Assembly: GCF_014230085.1 (NCBI RefSeq)
Contig: NZ_JACHVB010000063.1
Span: 1 to 64,000, forward strand
DNA from: Ruficoccus amylovorans
GTDB taxonomy: Bacteria; Verrucomicrobiota; Verrucomicrobiia; Opitutales; Cerasicoccaceae
Reading direction: 5' to 3'
DNA: 64,000 nt
Of this stretch, positions 8,760-17,793 are shown piece by piece. The notes beneath the pieces are model-generated. The model did no database searches. It was not told the origin of the DNA and saw only the letters and a program-made list of their open reading frames with translations. Position 1 is the stretch's first letter. Each line of letters starts with the position of its first letter. The position numbers and the translations under genes are program-made.

Positions 8760-10003
8760 TGGCATAGGTTGTTTGGGCTGTGTTTTTGTGGCAGGGCGCC
8801 TCTCCCAAAGAGAGGACCGTAGATAGATTCCAACTCCACCCACGTCGGGTCGAGGTTGACGATGTGTCCCAAGTCCATGGAACGGTCAATGGCGTTGGCC
8901 AGAGCGAGCGAGCGCACGCCTTCGCCAAAGCCGGCGGCAGGGGGGACGTGATTGAGAAGGACATCGATGAGTTCGCTGGTCATGACTTCATCACCACCTG
9001 CGTGGGAGTTTCCTTCGATCGGTTTATAGACGACCGGAGATTCGTCCCAGCCGATGCGGCGAACTTCGATGACTCCTGTCATTGCATCAGCACGAATCGT
9101 TCCCTCGGTGCCAAGGACATAGAAGCGGCGCTCGTCGATGCCGGCATTGCAATTGGTGTGAAAAGTGGCCCGGATGCCGGTCGCAAACTCAACAATCGCG
9201 ACCTGATGATCAACGATGTCCTTGTCATCATTAAAAGGGTTGATGCCTGTGGGGTCAATCCAGTTCTGGTAGGCCGGGCGGCCGGTGTCCGGGTTGGGGC
9301 CGATGCGCTTGGCCAGGTAATTGTTGTCGGGAGTAAATACCGCACACCCTCCAAAGCTGGCGACACGCATGGGCTTGTCTTCGGCCAGCCACAGCATGAG
9401 GTCAAGATCGTGGCAGCACTTTTCGAGAAGATGGGTTCCGGCGTTGGCGCGTTTGCGGCGCCAGTTGCCGTGGATGTATCCGCCGTGGTTGAAGGTCAGT
9501 GTTTCGTTGAACTCAAAAGAGACGATACGCCCGATGGTTTGCTCGTCGAGAACCTGGCGAATCTTGCGATAAAAGGGTGAGTATCGCAGCACGAGGCCAA
9601 GGGCAAAGGTGCGGTTACTTTCTACCTGGGCGTCACGCATGCAACGGGCCTCCTCAAGCGTGAGGGCGAGGGGCTTTTCGCAGAAAACATGCTTGCCCGC
9701 CTTGAAGGCGGCGATGCTCTGCTGGGCGTGGTAGCTGTTCCAGGAGCCGATGAAGACCCAGTCAACGTCCTCCCGCGCACAGAGATCTTCGGCGGATGCG
9801 CAGATGTGCGCCTCGGGAGCCAAATCCTGGCGCAGTTGGCGGACTGAATCTTTGTCAGGATCGTAAACTGCGGTTATAGAAATTTTAGCAGCCGCCGGAT
9901 TGCCGAGCAGAAGCCGGAGAACGTTCCTCATACGACTACCAGCCCCGATGACGCCAATCTTGACGCAGGAAAGGGGGACGGCTGTGAATTCAGGGGAATA
10001 CAT
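8756..10003 (-). CDS. Gfo/Idh/MocA family oxidoreductase
   Basis: An NAD(P)-dependent sugar or sugar-acid dehydrogenase of 415 residues. The N-terminal Rossmann fold has IGVIGAGSRMRNV (about residues 15-28). The CEKPLALTLEEA segment near residue 100 carries the EKP lysine typical of the family, and a catalytic His is likely in LLEKCCHDLDLMLWL (about 195). It is the first gene of the minus-strand block and starts 37 bases from the divergent AraC gene, so both probably share one control region. Oxidation of a sugar released by the DUF4838 protein is plausible; the substrate is not deducible. Confidence 0.88.
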   Translation of the reverse strand: MYSPEFTAVPLSCVKIGVIGAGSRMRNVLRLLLGNPAAAKISITAVYDPDKDSVRQLRQDLAPEAHICASAEDLCAREDVDWVFIGSWNSYHAQQSIAAFKAGKHVFCEKPLALTLEEARCMRDAQVESNRTFALGLVLRYSPFYRKIRQVLDEQTIGRIVSFEFNETLTFNHGGYIHGNWRRKRANAGTHLLEKCCHDLDLMLWLAEDKPMRVASFGGCAVFTPDNNYLAKRIGPNPDTGRPAYQNWIDPTGINPFNDDKDIVDHQVAIVEFATGIRATFHTNCNAGIDERRFYVLGTEGTIRADAMTGVIEVRRIGWDESPVVYKPIEGNSHAGGDEVMTSELIDVLLNHVPPAAGFGEGVRSLALANAIDRSMDLGHIVNLDPTWVELESIYGPLFGRGALPQKHSPNNLCQ

Positions 10004-10040
10004 GATGGTGGCATTTTAGCCGGAATCCTATTTTCTTGCA

Positions 10041-10976
10041 ATGGCACTGGCGATGGAAGATTTTGCAAAAACGATGGCCACAGATAATCTCTTAATCAAG
10101 AGGGTCAGGGGGAAGGTCCGACGAGTGCCTCCCGTTCCTTCCAACTATTATTCGGGGATCAGGCGGTGGAGCGGGACCTTTCCGGACAACATCCTGTTGT
10201 TTTCGAGAAGTCACCGTCGAAGCCTTCCTTCTGATGACGTCTCGTCCTATTTTCACCACCGGTGGGTGGTGATATTTGTCTTGGAGGGAGAGGTCACGAT
10301 TCGGTTGGACCGTAATCCATGTCACATGGCCCCCGGCTCGGTGATCCTTATTCCTCCGCTTCACTTTCACCACTACAACGATGTGGTATCGGAGAAACTG
10401 TGCTGGCTGTTTATCACATTTGATTGGCCAGGGCACGCGGCTCCATCGGCTTCTGATCTGAAGCCGGTTTCAATGAGCCAAGCCGATATGCACCGGCTGG
10501 AGTCTGTGCTGGCTACGTGGGCTGCGCAGGATGACCCGATGTGCGGCAGCTTGCTCAGTGTGAATGTGCTGGGAGTATTACTGGAGTTGTTTCCTATCCT
10601 TGCCGACAGGAAGCATGAGGAAGAAATCCCAAGTGGTGAACCCGAGATGGTTGCGGCTGTGAGGCAACTGCTTACCGAGAATCCCCACCGATCCTTGTCT
10701 GTTGAAGATGTGGCGGGACTTCTTGGAATAAGCGCCAGTCACCTTCGCGCGGAATTCCGGGCTCGCGCAGGTATCAGTCTCGGTCGTTACATGCGCGAGT
10801 GGAGACTGCGCGAGGCTGCGCTTCTGCTATCGTCTTCAGAATTATCCGTAAAAGATACCGCGGAAAGATTGGGCTTCAGGGATATTTATGCCTTCAGTCG
10901 TTCTTTTACGCATACGCTGGGCATGACTCCCTCAAGCCTGCGTCCCAAAAATCGTAGCCAGAAAAAAAACAAATGA
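10041..10976 (+). CDS. AraC family transcriptional regulator
   Basis: A 311-residue regulator with a cupin-type sensing domain at the N-terminus (DRNPCHMAPGSVILIPPLHFHHY, about residues 95-115, metal or sugar-pocket His residues). The C-terminus has a double helix-turn-helix (about 215-305: LSVEDVAGLLGISASHLRAEF and LSVKDTAERLGFRDIYAFS). It is transcribed away from the oxidoreductase operon and most likely activates that block on binding a sugar. Only 37 bases separate the two starts if ATG 10041 is used. ATG 10053 and 10074 are in-frame alternatives that would leave more room for promoters. None has a clear Shine-Dalgarno sequence. Confidence 0.9.
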   Translation: MALAMEDFAKTMATDNLLIKRVRGKVRRVPPVPSNYYSGIRRWSGTFPDNILLFSRSHRRSLPSDDVSSYFHHRWVVIFVLEGEVTIRLDRNPCHMAPGSVILIPPLHFHHYNDVVSEKLCWLFITFDWPGHAAPSASDLKPVSMSQADMHRLESVLATWAAQDDPMCGSLLSVNVLGVLLELFPILADRKHEEEIPSGEPEMVAAVRQLLTENPHRSLSVEDVAGLLGISASHLRAEFRARAGISLGRYMREWRLREAALLLSSSELSVKDTAERLGFRDIYAFSRSFTHTLGMTPSSLRPKNRSQKKNK

Positions 10977-11167
10977 ATATAAGTGCCAGAGACGATGTCG
11001 CTTCGAAACCGTCTTAGGGCCTGTTTGCGTAAGCAGATCACCCAAACCCCGCAGTGCGCAGTCGCACAGGACAACTAAGCGACGCTGTCCCAATTGATTG
11101 TCGGTCCAGCCGGACCTGACGCGGGTCCGGAGCACGCAGCCCCGTGAAACCGGAAAGAAGTCTGCCC

Positions 11168-12400
11168 TCAATTGGCAATACGCATGGCGGCGGGACCACC
11201 GGAGCAGGGGATGCGCAATCCCGTTGGAACGAGCTTTCCCTCTTTACTGAGTTCGTAGAAGCAGATGTCCCGTTCGGTATTACTGGCCACAGCCAGATAG
11301 CGCCCGTCCGGCGTAAAAATCGCCGCCTGCGGAATCCCGCCGACCCGCACCACATCCACTGCTGAAAAAGTCCTCCCCTCTCGGCGCAGGAGCATCACCA
11401 TCCCGCTGGAGCGGTAGAAGGGGTCTTCGGGCCGCTGATTGCTGTTGTCCAGGCAATTGACGGCCAGCCAACGCCCGTCCGGGCTGATGTCCACCCCCTC
11501 GGCCAGCGTGCCCACCGGGATTGTATCCACAATCTCGATACGGTCAGCTTTCACATCGAGGACGGAGAGCGTGCCATCGTAGACATTGCCGACCACGGCC
11601 TGCCCGCCGTCCGGCATGAACTCGGCTGCGTACGGCCCGGAACGACCGTCAACGCGCTGCAGGACGGTCACGGTGTCGTCTTCGAGAGAAACGTAAAGAA
11701 TACCGTCGGACTTGTTCAACGTGACCAGGGCACGGGTACCGTCGGGGGAAAATGTCGCGTGCGACACACTCTCCTCCGGCTCGGCCACGGAAAAAGTCCC
11801 CAGCAGGCGGACGGGCCGCCCCTCCCCTGTCAACTCCAGCAGGGAGACCGTGCCATCCGCGCGGTTGGCAACGAGCGCACGGGTGCCCTCGGCGTTGATT
11901 TCCACACCCGAGGGCTGACGGCCCAGTTCAAGCGTCTGCACAATTTCCGGCGCTTCACCATCGAGCCGGACAACGCTCAAGCGCGTGTCAACCACCTGCC
12001 GAGAGGCATCTTCGGGATCCAGGCGCATGGCGGCGGTAACAAGCGCGTAGCGGTTGTCCGGCGTGACCGCGACCGAGGTCGGTGGCCCGATCAGGCTGGC
12101 GGGAACGTTTTCCAGTGTGCGCACTTCAAGCTCTGGCAAGGCCGTGGCGTTGACCATAACCAGTGAACCCGGTCGGGCGTCGGGGTAAATGCGCTCCCCG
12201 CCCCCGACCTGCGTATAGCGCTGGTCGTTGGCACACACGATCCACGCCTCCTGAGCCGGAGGCTCCTGGGCCACCGCAGCCAGCGGCAGCAGCGCGGCCA
12301 CAGCCAACCGTGCCGGATGACAAACGAGGCGCACGCAACGCGGCAAGAAAGCAGGTCTGACGCGGGACGTACCGGAACGAAACGAGGCTATATCGGGCAT
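11168..12400 (-). CDS. Secreted YVTN/lactonase-type beta-propeller protein
   Basis: A 410-residue protein starting at the Met directly before a signal-like segment (CHPARLAVAALLPLAAVAQE). An upstream extension to 12568 is open but reads like non-coding sequence. The body has repeated blades with the pattern V.PDGR.A.V, for example VAVTPDNRYALVT, EINAEGTRALVANRADGTVSLL, ISPDGRWLAVNCLD and FTPDGRYLAVASN, about seven in all. Such propellers are often surface or periplasmic binding scaffolds, and some are lactonases. It stands alone between the AraC gene and the next plus-strand operon, with no functional hint from neighbours. Confidence 0.75.
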   Translation of the reverse strand: MPDIASFRSGTSRVRPAFLPRCVRLVCHPARLAVAALLPLAAVAQEPPAQEAWIVCANDQRYTQVGGGERIYPDARPGSLVMVNATALPELEVRTLENVPASLIGPPTSVAVTPDNRYALVTAAMRLDPEDASRQVVDTRLSVVRLDGEAPEIVQTLELGRQPSGVEINAEGTRALVANRADGTVSLLELTGEGRPVRLLGTFSVAEPEESVSHATFSPDGTRALVTLNKSDGILYVSLEDDTVTVLQRVDGRSGPYAAEFMPDGGQAVVGNVYDGTLSVLDVKADRIEIVDTIPVGTLAEGVDISPDGRWLAVNCLDNSNQRPEDPFYRSSGMVMLLRREGRTFSAVDVVRVGGIPQAAIFTPDGRYLAVASNTERDICFYELSKEGKLVPTGLRIPCSGGPAAMRIAN

Positions 12401-12841
12401 AAACGACGGGCGTAACGGGGTGGTTGAATTTACGTTAAAGGGTATGAAGCAAAGCCCAGAGGCTGACCGGAAATCCTTTTCGCTCTGTACAGGATACCAC
12501 GCAAAGCATGAATTCATACGACAGCAGCCATCAAGGATCGGGTCCCAGTTGCCATTTCCAGAAAACACTCAAGGCCTGCTCTTAAATCGCCCCGTGGTCA
12601 ATAAAATCCGGCATAACCGCCCACCTGACTCACAAGGAGCGGCAGTTTTTCATCCAGGGGAAGCCGCACGATATCCAACTCCGGAGCATCCACTACGCTC
12701 GACCACCAATTTGTAAAATAAATGCTAAATCCATCGCCTAAAAACCCTTGGCTACGACGGGTTTAGGCTGGAAATAGCGCACCTCCCGGCTTAGCGTTGA
12801 TAATCCGTTCTATTATTTTTTGAGCGCCATTCCGACATCAA
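12401..12841. other. Intergenic region, no gene seen
   Basis: These 441 bases separate two divergent transcription units (beta-propeller gene and the hydrolase operon). Open frames here lack family signals. The last 100 bases are AT-richer and presumably hold the promoter of the hydrolase gene, but no confident -35/-10 pair or terminator was identified. Confidence 0.5.
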
Positions 12842-13828
12842 ATGAAGGTCATTTTCTGGGGTACCCAAGGTTCATTACCGGCGAGCGTGAACGAGAAAAC
12901 CGTTCGCGAAAAGATCTTCATGGCCGTGCAGGCCGCTCAGGGCTACAAGCTGGAATCGGCTGAGGCGATTGACCGTTTCATCGACCAGGAGTTGCCTTTC
13001 GCAGTGCGGGGAACCTACGGAACCAACACCTCGTGCGTGCAGTTGGATAACCCCGGCGGAGATTTCGTCATCCTCGATGCCGGGTCGGGCTTGCGGGACC
13101 TGGGGCTCACGCTCGTCAAAAGCGGGCAGGCGAAAAAGCCCTCGACCTACCACTTCGTGATGAGCCACCTGCACTGGGACCACCTGCAGGGGTTTCCGTT
13201 CTTTGTGCCGGCCTTCATCCCGGGGAACCGGATCGTCATCCACGCCTATCACCCGGAGGCCGAGGCCTGTTTTCGCCAGCAGATGTCGGGGCAGTTCTTT
13301 CCGGTGCATTTCGACCAGTTGGCGGCGGACATCAGCTTCGAGATCCGCGAACCGGGCACGCCATTCGAGGTCGGGGGCTTCTCTGTCACGAGCATGGCGC
13401 AGAACCACCCCGGCATTTCCTACGGCTACCGCTTTGAGAAAGACGGCAAGTGCGTGGTCTATTCGACCGATTCGGAGCACAAGCACGACGCCTACGAGAA
13501 GGATTACCCCTTTGTCGGTTTTTTCCGGGGGGCGGACCTGCTCATTTTTGACGCCCAGTACACGATGGCCGACGCCACCTTTACCAAGGCCAACTGGGGG
13601 CACTCCAGCAACGTCATGGGCGTGGAACTGGCCGCCCGCGCCGGGGTGCGCAAGCTGGCGATCTTCCACCACGAGCCGACCAGCAGCGACGCCGCGCTGG
13701 AAGAATTTCTTTTCAACACGCGCATGTACTGCAATATATACCATCAGGAAACCGGCGGCAAACTCGGACACGAGCGCTACCCGGAGCAAATACTGCTCGC
13801 CTATGACGGGCTTGAGATGGAAATATAG
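12842..13828 (+). CDS. MBL-fold metallo-hydrolase
   Basis: A 328-residue metallo-beta-lactamase-fold enzyme with the zinc motif HLHWDH at residues 109-114. Further metal ligands are likely in MAQNHPGISYGYRF, VVYSTDSEH and the C-terminal FHHEPTSSD. The N-terminal GTQGSLPA and GTNTSC segments are typical of the RNase Z/PhnP/cAMP phosphodiesterase-like branch. A phosphodiesterase on a nucleotide or a similar ester is therefore likely. The next gene, a DEDDy exonuclease, begins at the base after this stop, suggesting one operon and possibly a link to RNA or nucleotide turnover. Confidence 0.85.
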   Translation: MKVIFWGTQGSLPASVNEKTVREKIFMAVQAAQGYKLESAEAIDRFIDQELPFAVRGTYGTNTSCVQLDNPGGDFVILDAGSGLRDLGLTLVKSGQAKKPSTYHFVMSHLHWDHLQGFPFFVPAFIPGNRIVIHAYHPEAEACFRQQMSGQFFPVHFDQLAADISFEIREPGTPFEVGGFSVTSMAQNHPGISYGYRFEKDGKCVVYSTDSEHKHDAYEKDYPFVGFFRGADLLIFDAQYTMADATFTKANWGHSSNVMGVELAARAGVRKLAIFHHEPTSSDAALEEFLFNTRMYCNIYHQETGGKLGHERYPEQILLAYDGLEMEI

Positions 13829-14464
13829 ATGGCAGGGAACAATACTGTGGATTTGGAACAAGAGACTGGAACGGAGGCGCTGCCGTACGCTACAAGCATC
13901 AGCAAGTCTGAGATCAACGACTTGCCGCTTTTTCGCTACGAGGGCACAATACACTTGATTGATAACGAGGCGGAGGCCCGCAAGGCGGTCAAAATCCTCA
14001 AGAAAGAGCAGGTGCTGGGCTTTGACACCGAATCGCGCCCGTCCTTCCGCAAGGGGGACCACTACCTGCCCTCGCTGGTGCAGTTCGCCTCGGCCACCGA
14101 GGTTTATCTGTTTCAGATCGGGCAGTTCGACGGCATCGGGGTCCTCAGCCCCATCTTCGGCAGCAAGTCGATCGCCAAAGTCGGCGTAGCCCTCCACGAC
14201 GACGTGCGCCGCCTCCAGGAAATCGCCCCCTTCAAGGACCGGGGCTTTGTCGAAATCGCCACCATGACGAAGCAACTCGGGATCAACAACACCGGCCTGC
14301 GCTCGCTGGCGGCGATCCTGCTCGGCTTTCGCATCTCCAAGGGCGCGCAAGTCTCGAACTGGGCACGGTCCAATCTCAGCCACAGCCAATTGGTCTATGC
14401 GGCAACGGACGCCTGGGTCAGCCGCCTGCTTTACGAAAAGGCCCAGAGCTTGGCCCAAGGCTGA
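13829..14464 (+). CDS. DEDDy 3'-5' exonuclease domain protein (RNase D-like)
   Basis: A 211-residue single-domain exonuclease. The acidic residues are visible: D66 and E68 in GFDTES, D124/D125 in ALHDDV, and Y190 with D194 in YAATDAW, which makes it DEDDy type. It lacks the C-terminal HRDC domain of full RNase D, so it resembles the short exonucleases of the WRN/RNase D family. It starts right after the stop of the hydrolase gene with no gap, implying coupled translation. It probably acts in the cytoplasm on RNA or DNA 3' ends. Confidence 0.85.
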   Translation: MAGNNTVDLEQETGTEALPYATSISKSEINDLPLFRYEGTIHLIDNEAEARKAVKILKKEQVLGFDTESRPSFRKGDHYLPSLVQFASATEVYLFQIGQFDGIGVLSPIFGSKSIAKVGVALHDDVRRLQEIAPFKDRGFVEIATMTKQLGINNTGLRSLAAILLGFRISKGAQVSNWARSNLSHSQLVYAATDAWVSRLLYEKAQSLAQG

Positions 14465-14520
14465 AAACCGCCAAGCATTTGGCCAGAGAATCCCTTATAA
14501 CACCTCCCCTCCCCCAACGC

Positions 14521-14784
14521 ATGCCCCTCTCCGACCAGGAACTTAACCAGGTATCCGAAGCGATCCTCGCCGGAAACAAAATCCAGGCGATCAAGATCTA
14601 CCGCGAGGCCACCGGACTGAGCCTGAGCGAGGCCAAGCAGGAGATTGACGCCATCACGGCGCAGTTGGCCAAGGACCACCCGGAACTTGCCGCCGCGCAA
14701 AGCAAGGGTTGCCTCTCGGTCTTCGTGCTGGGCTTTCTTTGCCTCAGTGCCGCCGGGATTCTCATTGCCCAGCAAGCGGGCTGA
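14521..14784 (+). CDS. Small L7/L12 C-terminal-like protein with C-terminal membrane helix
   Basis: An 87-residue protein. Residues 1-55 match the ribosomal L7/L12 C-terminal fold (AILAGNKIQAIKIYREATG, then LSLSEAKQEIDAI). Residues about 63-85 form one hydrophobic helix (VFVLGFLCLSAAGILIAQQ). It would be tail-anchored in the inner membrane with the L7/L12-like domain in the cytoplasm. ATG 14521 is chosen because the family match starts there; the open frame extends back to 14479 without similarity. Its last 23 bases overlap the end of the convergent IclR gene. The function of such proteins is unknown. Confidence 0.72.
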   Translation: MPLSDQELNQVSEAILAGNKIQAIKIYREATGLSLSEAKQEIDAITAQLAKDHPELAAAQSKGCLSVFVLGFLCLSAAGILIAQQAG

Positions 14785-15553
14785 CGCCCTCCTCCAGCCG
14801 ACGGCAGGCCCCCTCCAGCAGGATACTCAGCAGCGGACGCCGGGTCCGCGCGGCATCAAGGGTCAGGCAATAAAAGACGCACCCGAGCGTCTCCCCGCAG
14901 TGGAAAGGTTTGGCCAGACGGCAGACGCCCGGCCGGACGCTTGACTCGTCCAGCAGCATCCCGCCCGGTGCGGAAATGTCCCCGTCCGCAGACATGGTGC
15001 GGAGGCTGTCCGCGAGGCTCTCCCCGTCCGAGAACCGGCTGAACGGTCCCGCCAGCAGACGTTTTTGCTCGCCTGCACTCAAGAGCGAAAGCACGGCAAC
15101 CGCCCCGGCATGATCGGGCTCGAAGTAGAGCGTGTCGCCTGCGCGAATCACGCTGATCCCCCCCTCGACCGAGAGAGACTCACGCACGGCGAGCCGGTCT
15201 TCTTCCAAAACAATCAGACAGGCCGACTCCCCACCCTCGGCGGCCAACCGCTCAACCTCGATGCGGGCCAGGTCCGCGAACGCGGGACGGGCGCGGTTCA
15301 GGTACGGCCCCCACCCGAACACCCGCGACGAAAGCCGGTAACCGGCGTCAGCGAGTCGCTCGACGTAACCGAGGGCTTCGAGGGATTTCAACAGCCGGGC
15401 CAGCGTCGAGTCCTGCACGCCGGGCAGCGCGGTCTTCATCTCGCTGTAGCGCATCCGGCCCGCGCCGGAGCGGATCAGCAGGTCGAGCACGGCCAGCCCG
15501 CGCTGGAGCGACAGGAGCGAAGGCTTGGAGGAAGAGTCGGAGGAAGGCATCAC
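14762..15553 (-). CDS. IclR family transcriptional regulator
   Basis: A 263-residue regulator with an N-terminal winged helix (about residues 13-75, SLQRGLAVLDLLIRSGAGRM, then STLARLLKSLEALGYVERL). A C-terminal ligand-binding domain follows, with the YRLSSRVFGWG hinge and VCRLAKPFHCG pocket segment. Two starts are possible: GTG 15553 (GTGA overlap with the sulfatase stop) or ATG 15550 (TGATG overlap). Either shows translational coupling to the upstream sulfatase gene, so this regulator probably controls sulfatase expression in response to a sugar or acid product. The 3' end overlaps the convergent small gene by 23 bases. Confidence 0.87.
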   Translation of the reverse strand: MMPSSDSSSKPSLLSLQRGLAVLDLLIRSGAGRMRYSEMKTALPGVQDSTLARLLKSLEALGYVERLADAGYRLSSRVFGWGPYLNRARPAFADLARIEVERLAAEGGESACLIVLEEDRLAVRESLSVEGGISVIRAGDTLYFEPDHAGAVAVLSLLSAGEQKRLLAGPFSRFSDGESLADSLRTMSADGDISAPGGMLLDESSVRPGVCRLAKPFHCGETLGCVFYCLTLDAARTRRPLLSILLEGACRRLEEGVSPLAGQ

Positions 15554-17064
15554 GCAGGGGCTATCCGTGGCATAGGCAGGACATCCTTGGCCATCTCAGC
15601 TTGGACAAAACGGTGATACAAGCGCATTTTCACCTCCGCCCAGGCCGGGTCGTCGAAGCGGTTCTCACACTCGCCGGGGTCGTCCCGCAGGTCGTAGAGC
15701 TCGCCCTCGTCGCTGTCGCGGTAAATGGTCAGCTTGTAGCGCTCGTCGATGTAGGTCCGCAACTCGACCGATCCGGGGACGTGGTTGTTCTCGACCAGGC
15801 AATGGTCGCGGGCCGCCCCGACCTCTCCCACCCAAACAGGCAACTGGTCCACCCCGGACATGTGGCCGGGCTTCTCCAGCCCGGCGGCGGCCAGCAACGT
15901 CACGGGAAGATCGACGAGACTCTGCAAGGCATTGCTACGGACTCCGGCCGGGATATGCCCCGGCCAGCGCGCAGCCATCGGCACCTTTACCCCGTCCTCG
16001 TAGTGGAAGGGGCCTTTGGCGATCAGGCTGTGGTGCCCGAGGTAGTGCCCGTGGTCGGTGGTGAAGACCACCAGCGTCTTGTCGGTCAGCCCGAGCTCGT
16101 CCAGGCAGTCGAGGGTCTGGCCAATCATGTGGTCCATGAACGAGACCATCCCGTAGTAAAGCGCGAGATCGCGCCGCGTCTGCGCGGGGTCCTGCACATG
16201 GGAATGCACCCCGTGCATCCATTTGCCCTTAATACCATAGTCCTCCCTGCTGGCCCCCTCGCTCATGGCGAAGCGGTGGAAGCGCGGGCTGTGGCGGTGG
16301 CCGTCGGCTTGCGGCGCGGGCAGGGTCAGCGTATCCGGGTCGTACATCGTGTCCCAGGGCGCGGGCACGAGGTAGGGCGGGTGCGGATCGAAGTAGCTCG
16401 ACCACAGAAAGAAGGGCTGCCCGCGTCCGGCCCACTCGCGGATGAGGACGTTCGTGCGCTCGGCGATCCAGGTGTTGAGGTGAAACTCCTGCGGGATGTT
16501 CCAACGGCCATGCTGCGGCGCGTGGGTGCCGGTCGGCTCGCAGAAGCACTCGCGCCAGTTTTTGAAGCCCTTTTCCTCCATCCACAGGGCGTAGTGCTGG
16601 CCGACATGGGCCTCGTCTCCGTGGTTGCGAGCCAGCTCGAAGTGGTCGAAACCGTAAAACGGCCCCTCAAAGGTCCGCCAGAACTCCAGATCCTGCAGCA
16701 CCGGGTACGCCTCCAGCGACGGGAACTCCGGGGGCGAAGCCAGTGGCTGGAAGTGCGCCTTGCCAATGAGGCCCGTCGCGTAGCCCAGCTCACGCCAACG
16801 GTCGTTCATGGTGGGACGCGACTCGTCAAGTTTGGTCCCGAGCGTGTAGGCGCCGTGCTGGCTGGGGTACTGCCCAGTCAGGATACTGGAGCGGGTCGGG
16901 GTGCAGGTCGGGTTCGGACAGTAGGCCCGATCGAAGACCATCCCCTGCGCCGCCAGCCGGTCGAGGTTTGGGGTCCGGATTTCCGGATTGTTGTAGCCCA
17001 GCGTCATCCAGTGCTGCTGGTCGCTGGTGATTAAAAGCACATTGGGACGGGCAACCGACTGCAT
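15550..17064 (-). CDS. Sulfatase (formylglycine type)
   Basis: A 504-residue arylsulfatase/choline-sulfatase-like enzyme. The formylglycine motif is CTPTR with Cys54. Metal-binding segments are NVLLITSDQQHW at the N-terminus and VVFTTDHGHYLGHH around residue 310. The C-terminus has the usual LYDLRDDPGE strand. ATG 17064 is chosen; the frame stays open upstream to a TTG at 17103. No signal peptide is visible, since the protein begins MQSVARPN, so a cytoplasmic location acting on imported sulfated sugars is likely. It is co-transcribed with the IclR gene downstream. The substrate is unknown. Confidence 0.9.
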   Translation of the reverse strand: MQSVARPNVLLITSDQQHWMTLGYNNPEIRTPNLDRLAAQGMVFDRAYCPNPTCTPTRSSILTGQYPSQHGAYTLGTKLDESRPTMNDRWRELGYATGLIGKAHFQPLASPPEFPSLEAYPVLQDLEFWRTFEGPFYGFDHFELARNHGDEAHVGQHYALWMEEKGFKNWRECFCEPTGTHAPQHGRWNIPQEFHLNTWIAERTNVLIREWAGRGQPFFLWSSYFDPHPPYLVPAPWDTMYDPDTLTLPAPQADGHRHSPRFHRFAMSEGASREDYGIKGKWMHGVHSHVQDPAQTRRDLALYYGMVSFMDHMIGQTLDCLDELGLTDKTLVVFTTDHGHYLGHHSLIAKGPFHYEDGVKVPMAARWPGHIPAGVRSNALQSLVDLPVTLLAAAGLEKPGHMSGVDQLPVWVGEVGAARDHCLVENNHVPGSVELRTYIDERYKLTIYRDSDEGELYDLRDDPGECENRFDDPAWAEVKMRLYHRFVQAEMAKDVLPMPRIAPA

Positions 17065-17294
17065 GCTTTCGTTTTTGATATTTAATACCTTAAACGCAAG
17101 CAAAAATCATAATCCCCCACTCCACAGATCAGCCGGAGGGACGTTTTTGATCGGTTTACCCTTAACTGAAGCATTTTTTGCAACTATATGAATGAATTCT
17201 TCACATATTATTGAACCATTTTGAAAAAAACGTTACTGAATCGGTTTCGCATTACCCAACCTAATTCTACGACTAGCACTTCAACTTCATAATT

Positions 17295-17774
17295 ATGATG
17301 ACCAAAGCTGCCCCGGCACAACGCCGCAAAGGCTTCACGCTGCTTGAGGTATTGATCGCGATTGCGCTTTTGGCCGCCATCGTCGCGCTCCTTATCACCA
17401 ACCTCGACCGCATCCTCGGCGGTGGTAACAAGGAAGTCGCCCGCATCTTCGTCAACGAAACGCTCGAAACGCCCCTTATGACCTACCGGGTACACATGGG
17501 AAGCTACCCGACGACCGAGATGGGGCTTAAGGCCCTGATGATCCGTCCCTCCGACGAGGCCGTCAACTGGCAGGGACCGTACATCAAGCAACTCTCCAAA
17601 GACCCGTGGGGTAACGAGTACCAGTACCGCTTCCCCGGTGAAAAGAACACCGAGTCCTACGACCTGTGGTCCTGGGGGCCCGACGGCCAGGAAAGCGCCG
17701 ACGATATTGGCAACTGGAATCCGCAGCTCATGGGAGACTCCGGCAACCAGGCCTCCACCACGGATAATTTCTAA
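17295..17774 (+). CDS. gspG: Type II secretion major pseudopilin GspG
   Basis: A 159-residue pseudopilin with the leader RRKGFTLLEVLIAIALLAA, cleaved after Gly and N-methylated on Phe. The body is GspG-like: YPTTEMGLKALM, WQGPYIKQLSKDPWGNEYQY and the C-terminal YDLWSWGPDGQE calcium loop. It builds the shaft of the type II pseudopilus. It is the first gene of the secretion operon that runs to 30043. Two tandem ATGs (17295, 17298) compete as start. The gene sits divergent to the sulfatase gene across 230 bases that must contain the operon promoter. Confidence 0.93.
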   Translation: MMTKAAPAQRRKGFTLLEVLIAIALLAAIVALLITNLDRILGGGNKEVARIFVNETLETPLMTYRVHMGSYPTTEMGLKALMIRPSDEAVNWQGPYIKQLSKDPWGNEYQYRFPGEKNTESYDLWSWGPDGQESADDIGNWNPQLMGDSGNQASTTDNF

Positions 17775-17793
17775 ATCGTGAGCCTCAGTTTAC

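Noticed and set aside
12875-14458. 527-codon minus-strand frame over the hydrolase and exonuclease genes
   Set aside because: It covers two genes with clear catalytic motifs on the other strand and reads as Val/Gly/Leu-rich filler.
15601-17034. 477-codon plus-strand frame over the sulfatase
   Set aside because: The sulfatase formylglycine and metal motifs are on the minus strand.
17178-17211. TTGCAA and TATTAT as a promoter for the type II operon
   Set aside because: The spacer is 22 bases, too long for a normal sigma-70 promoter.
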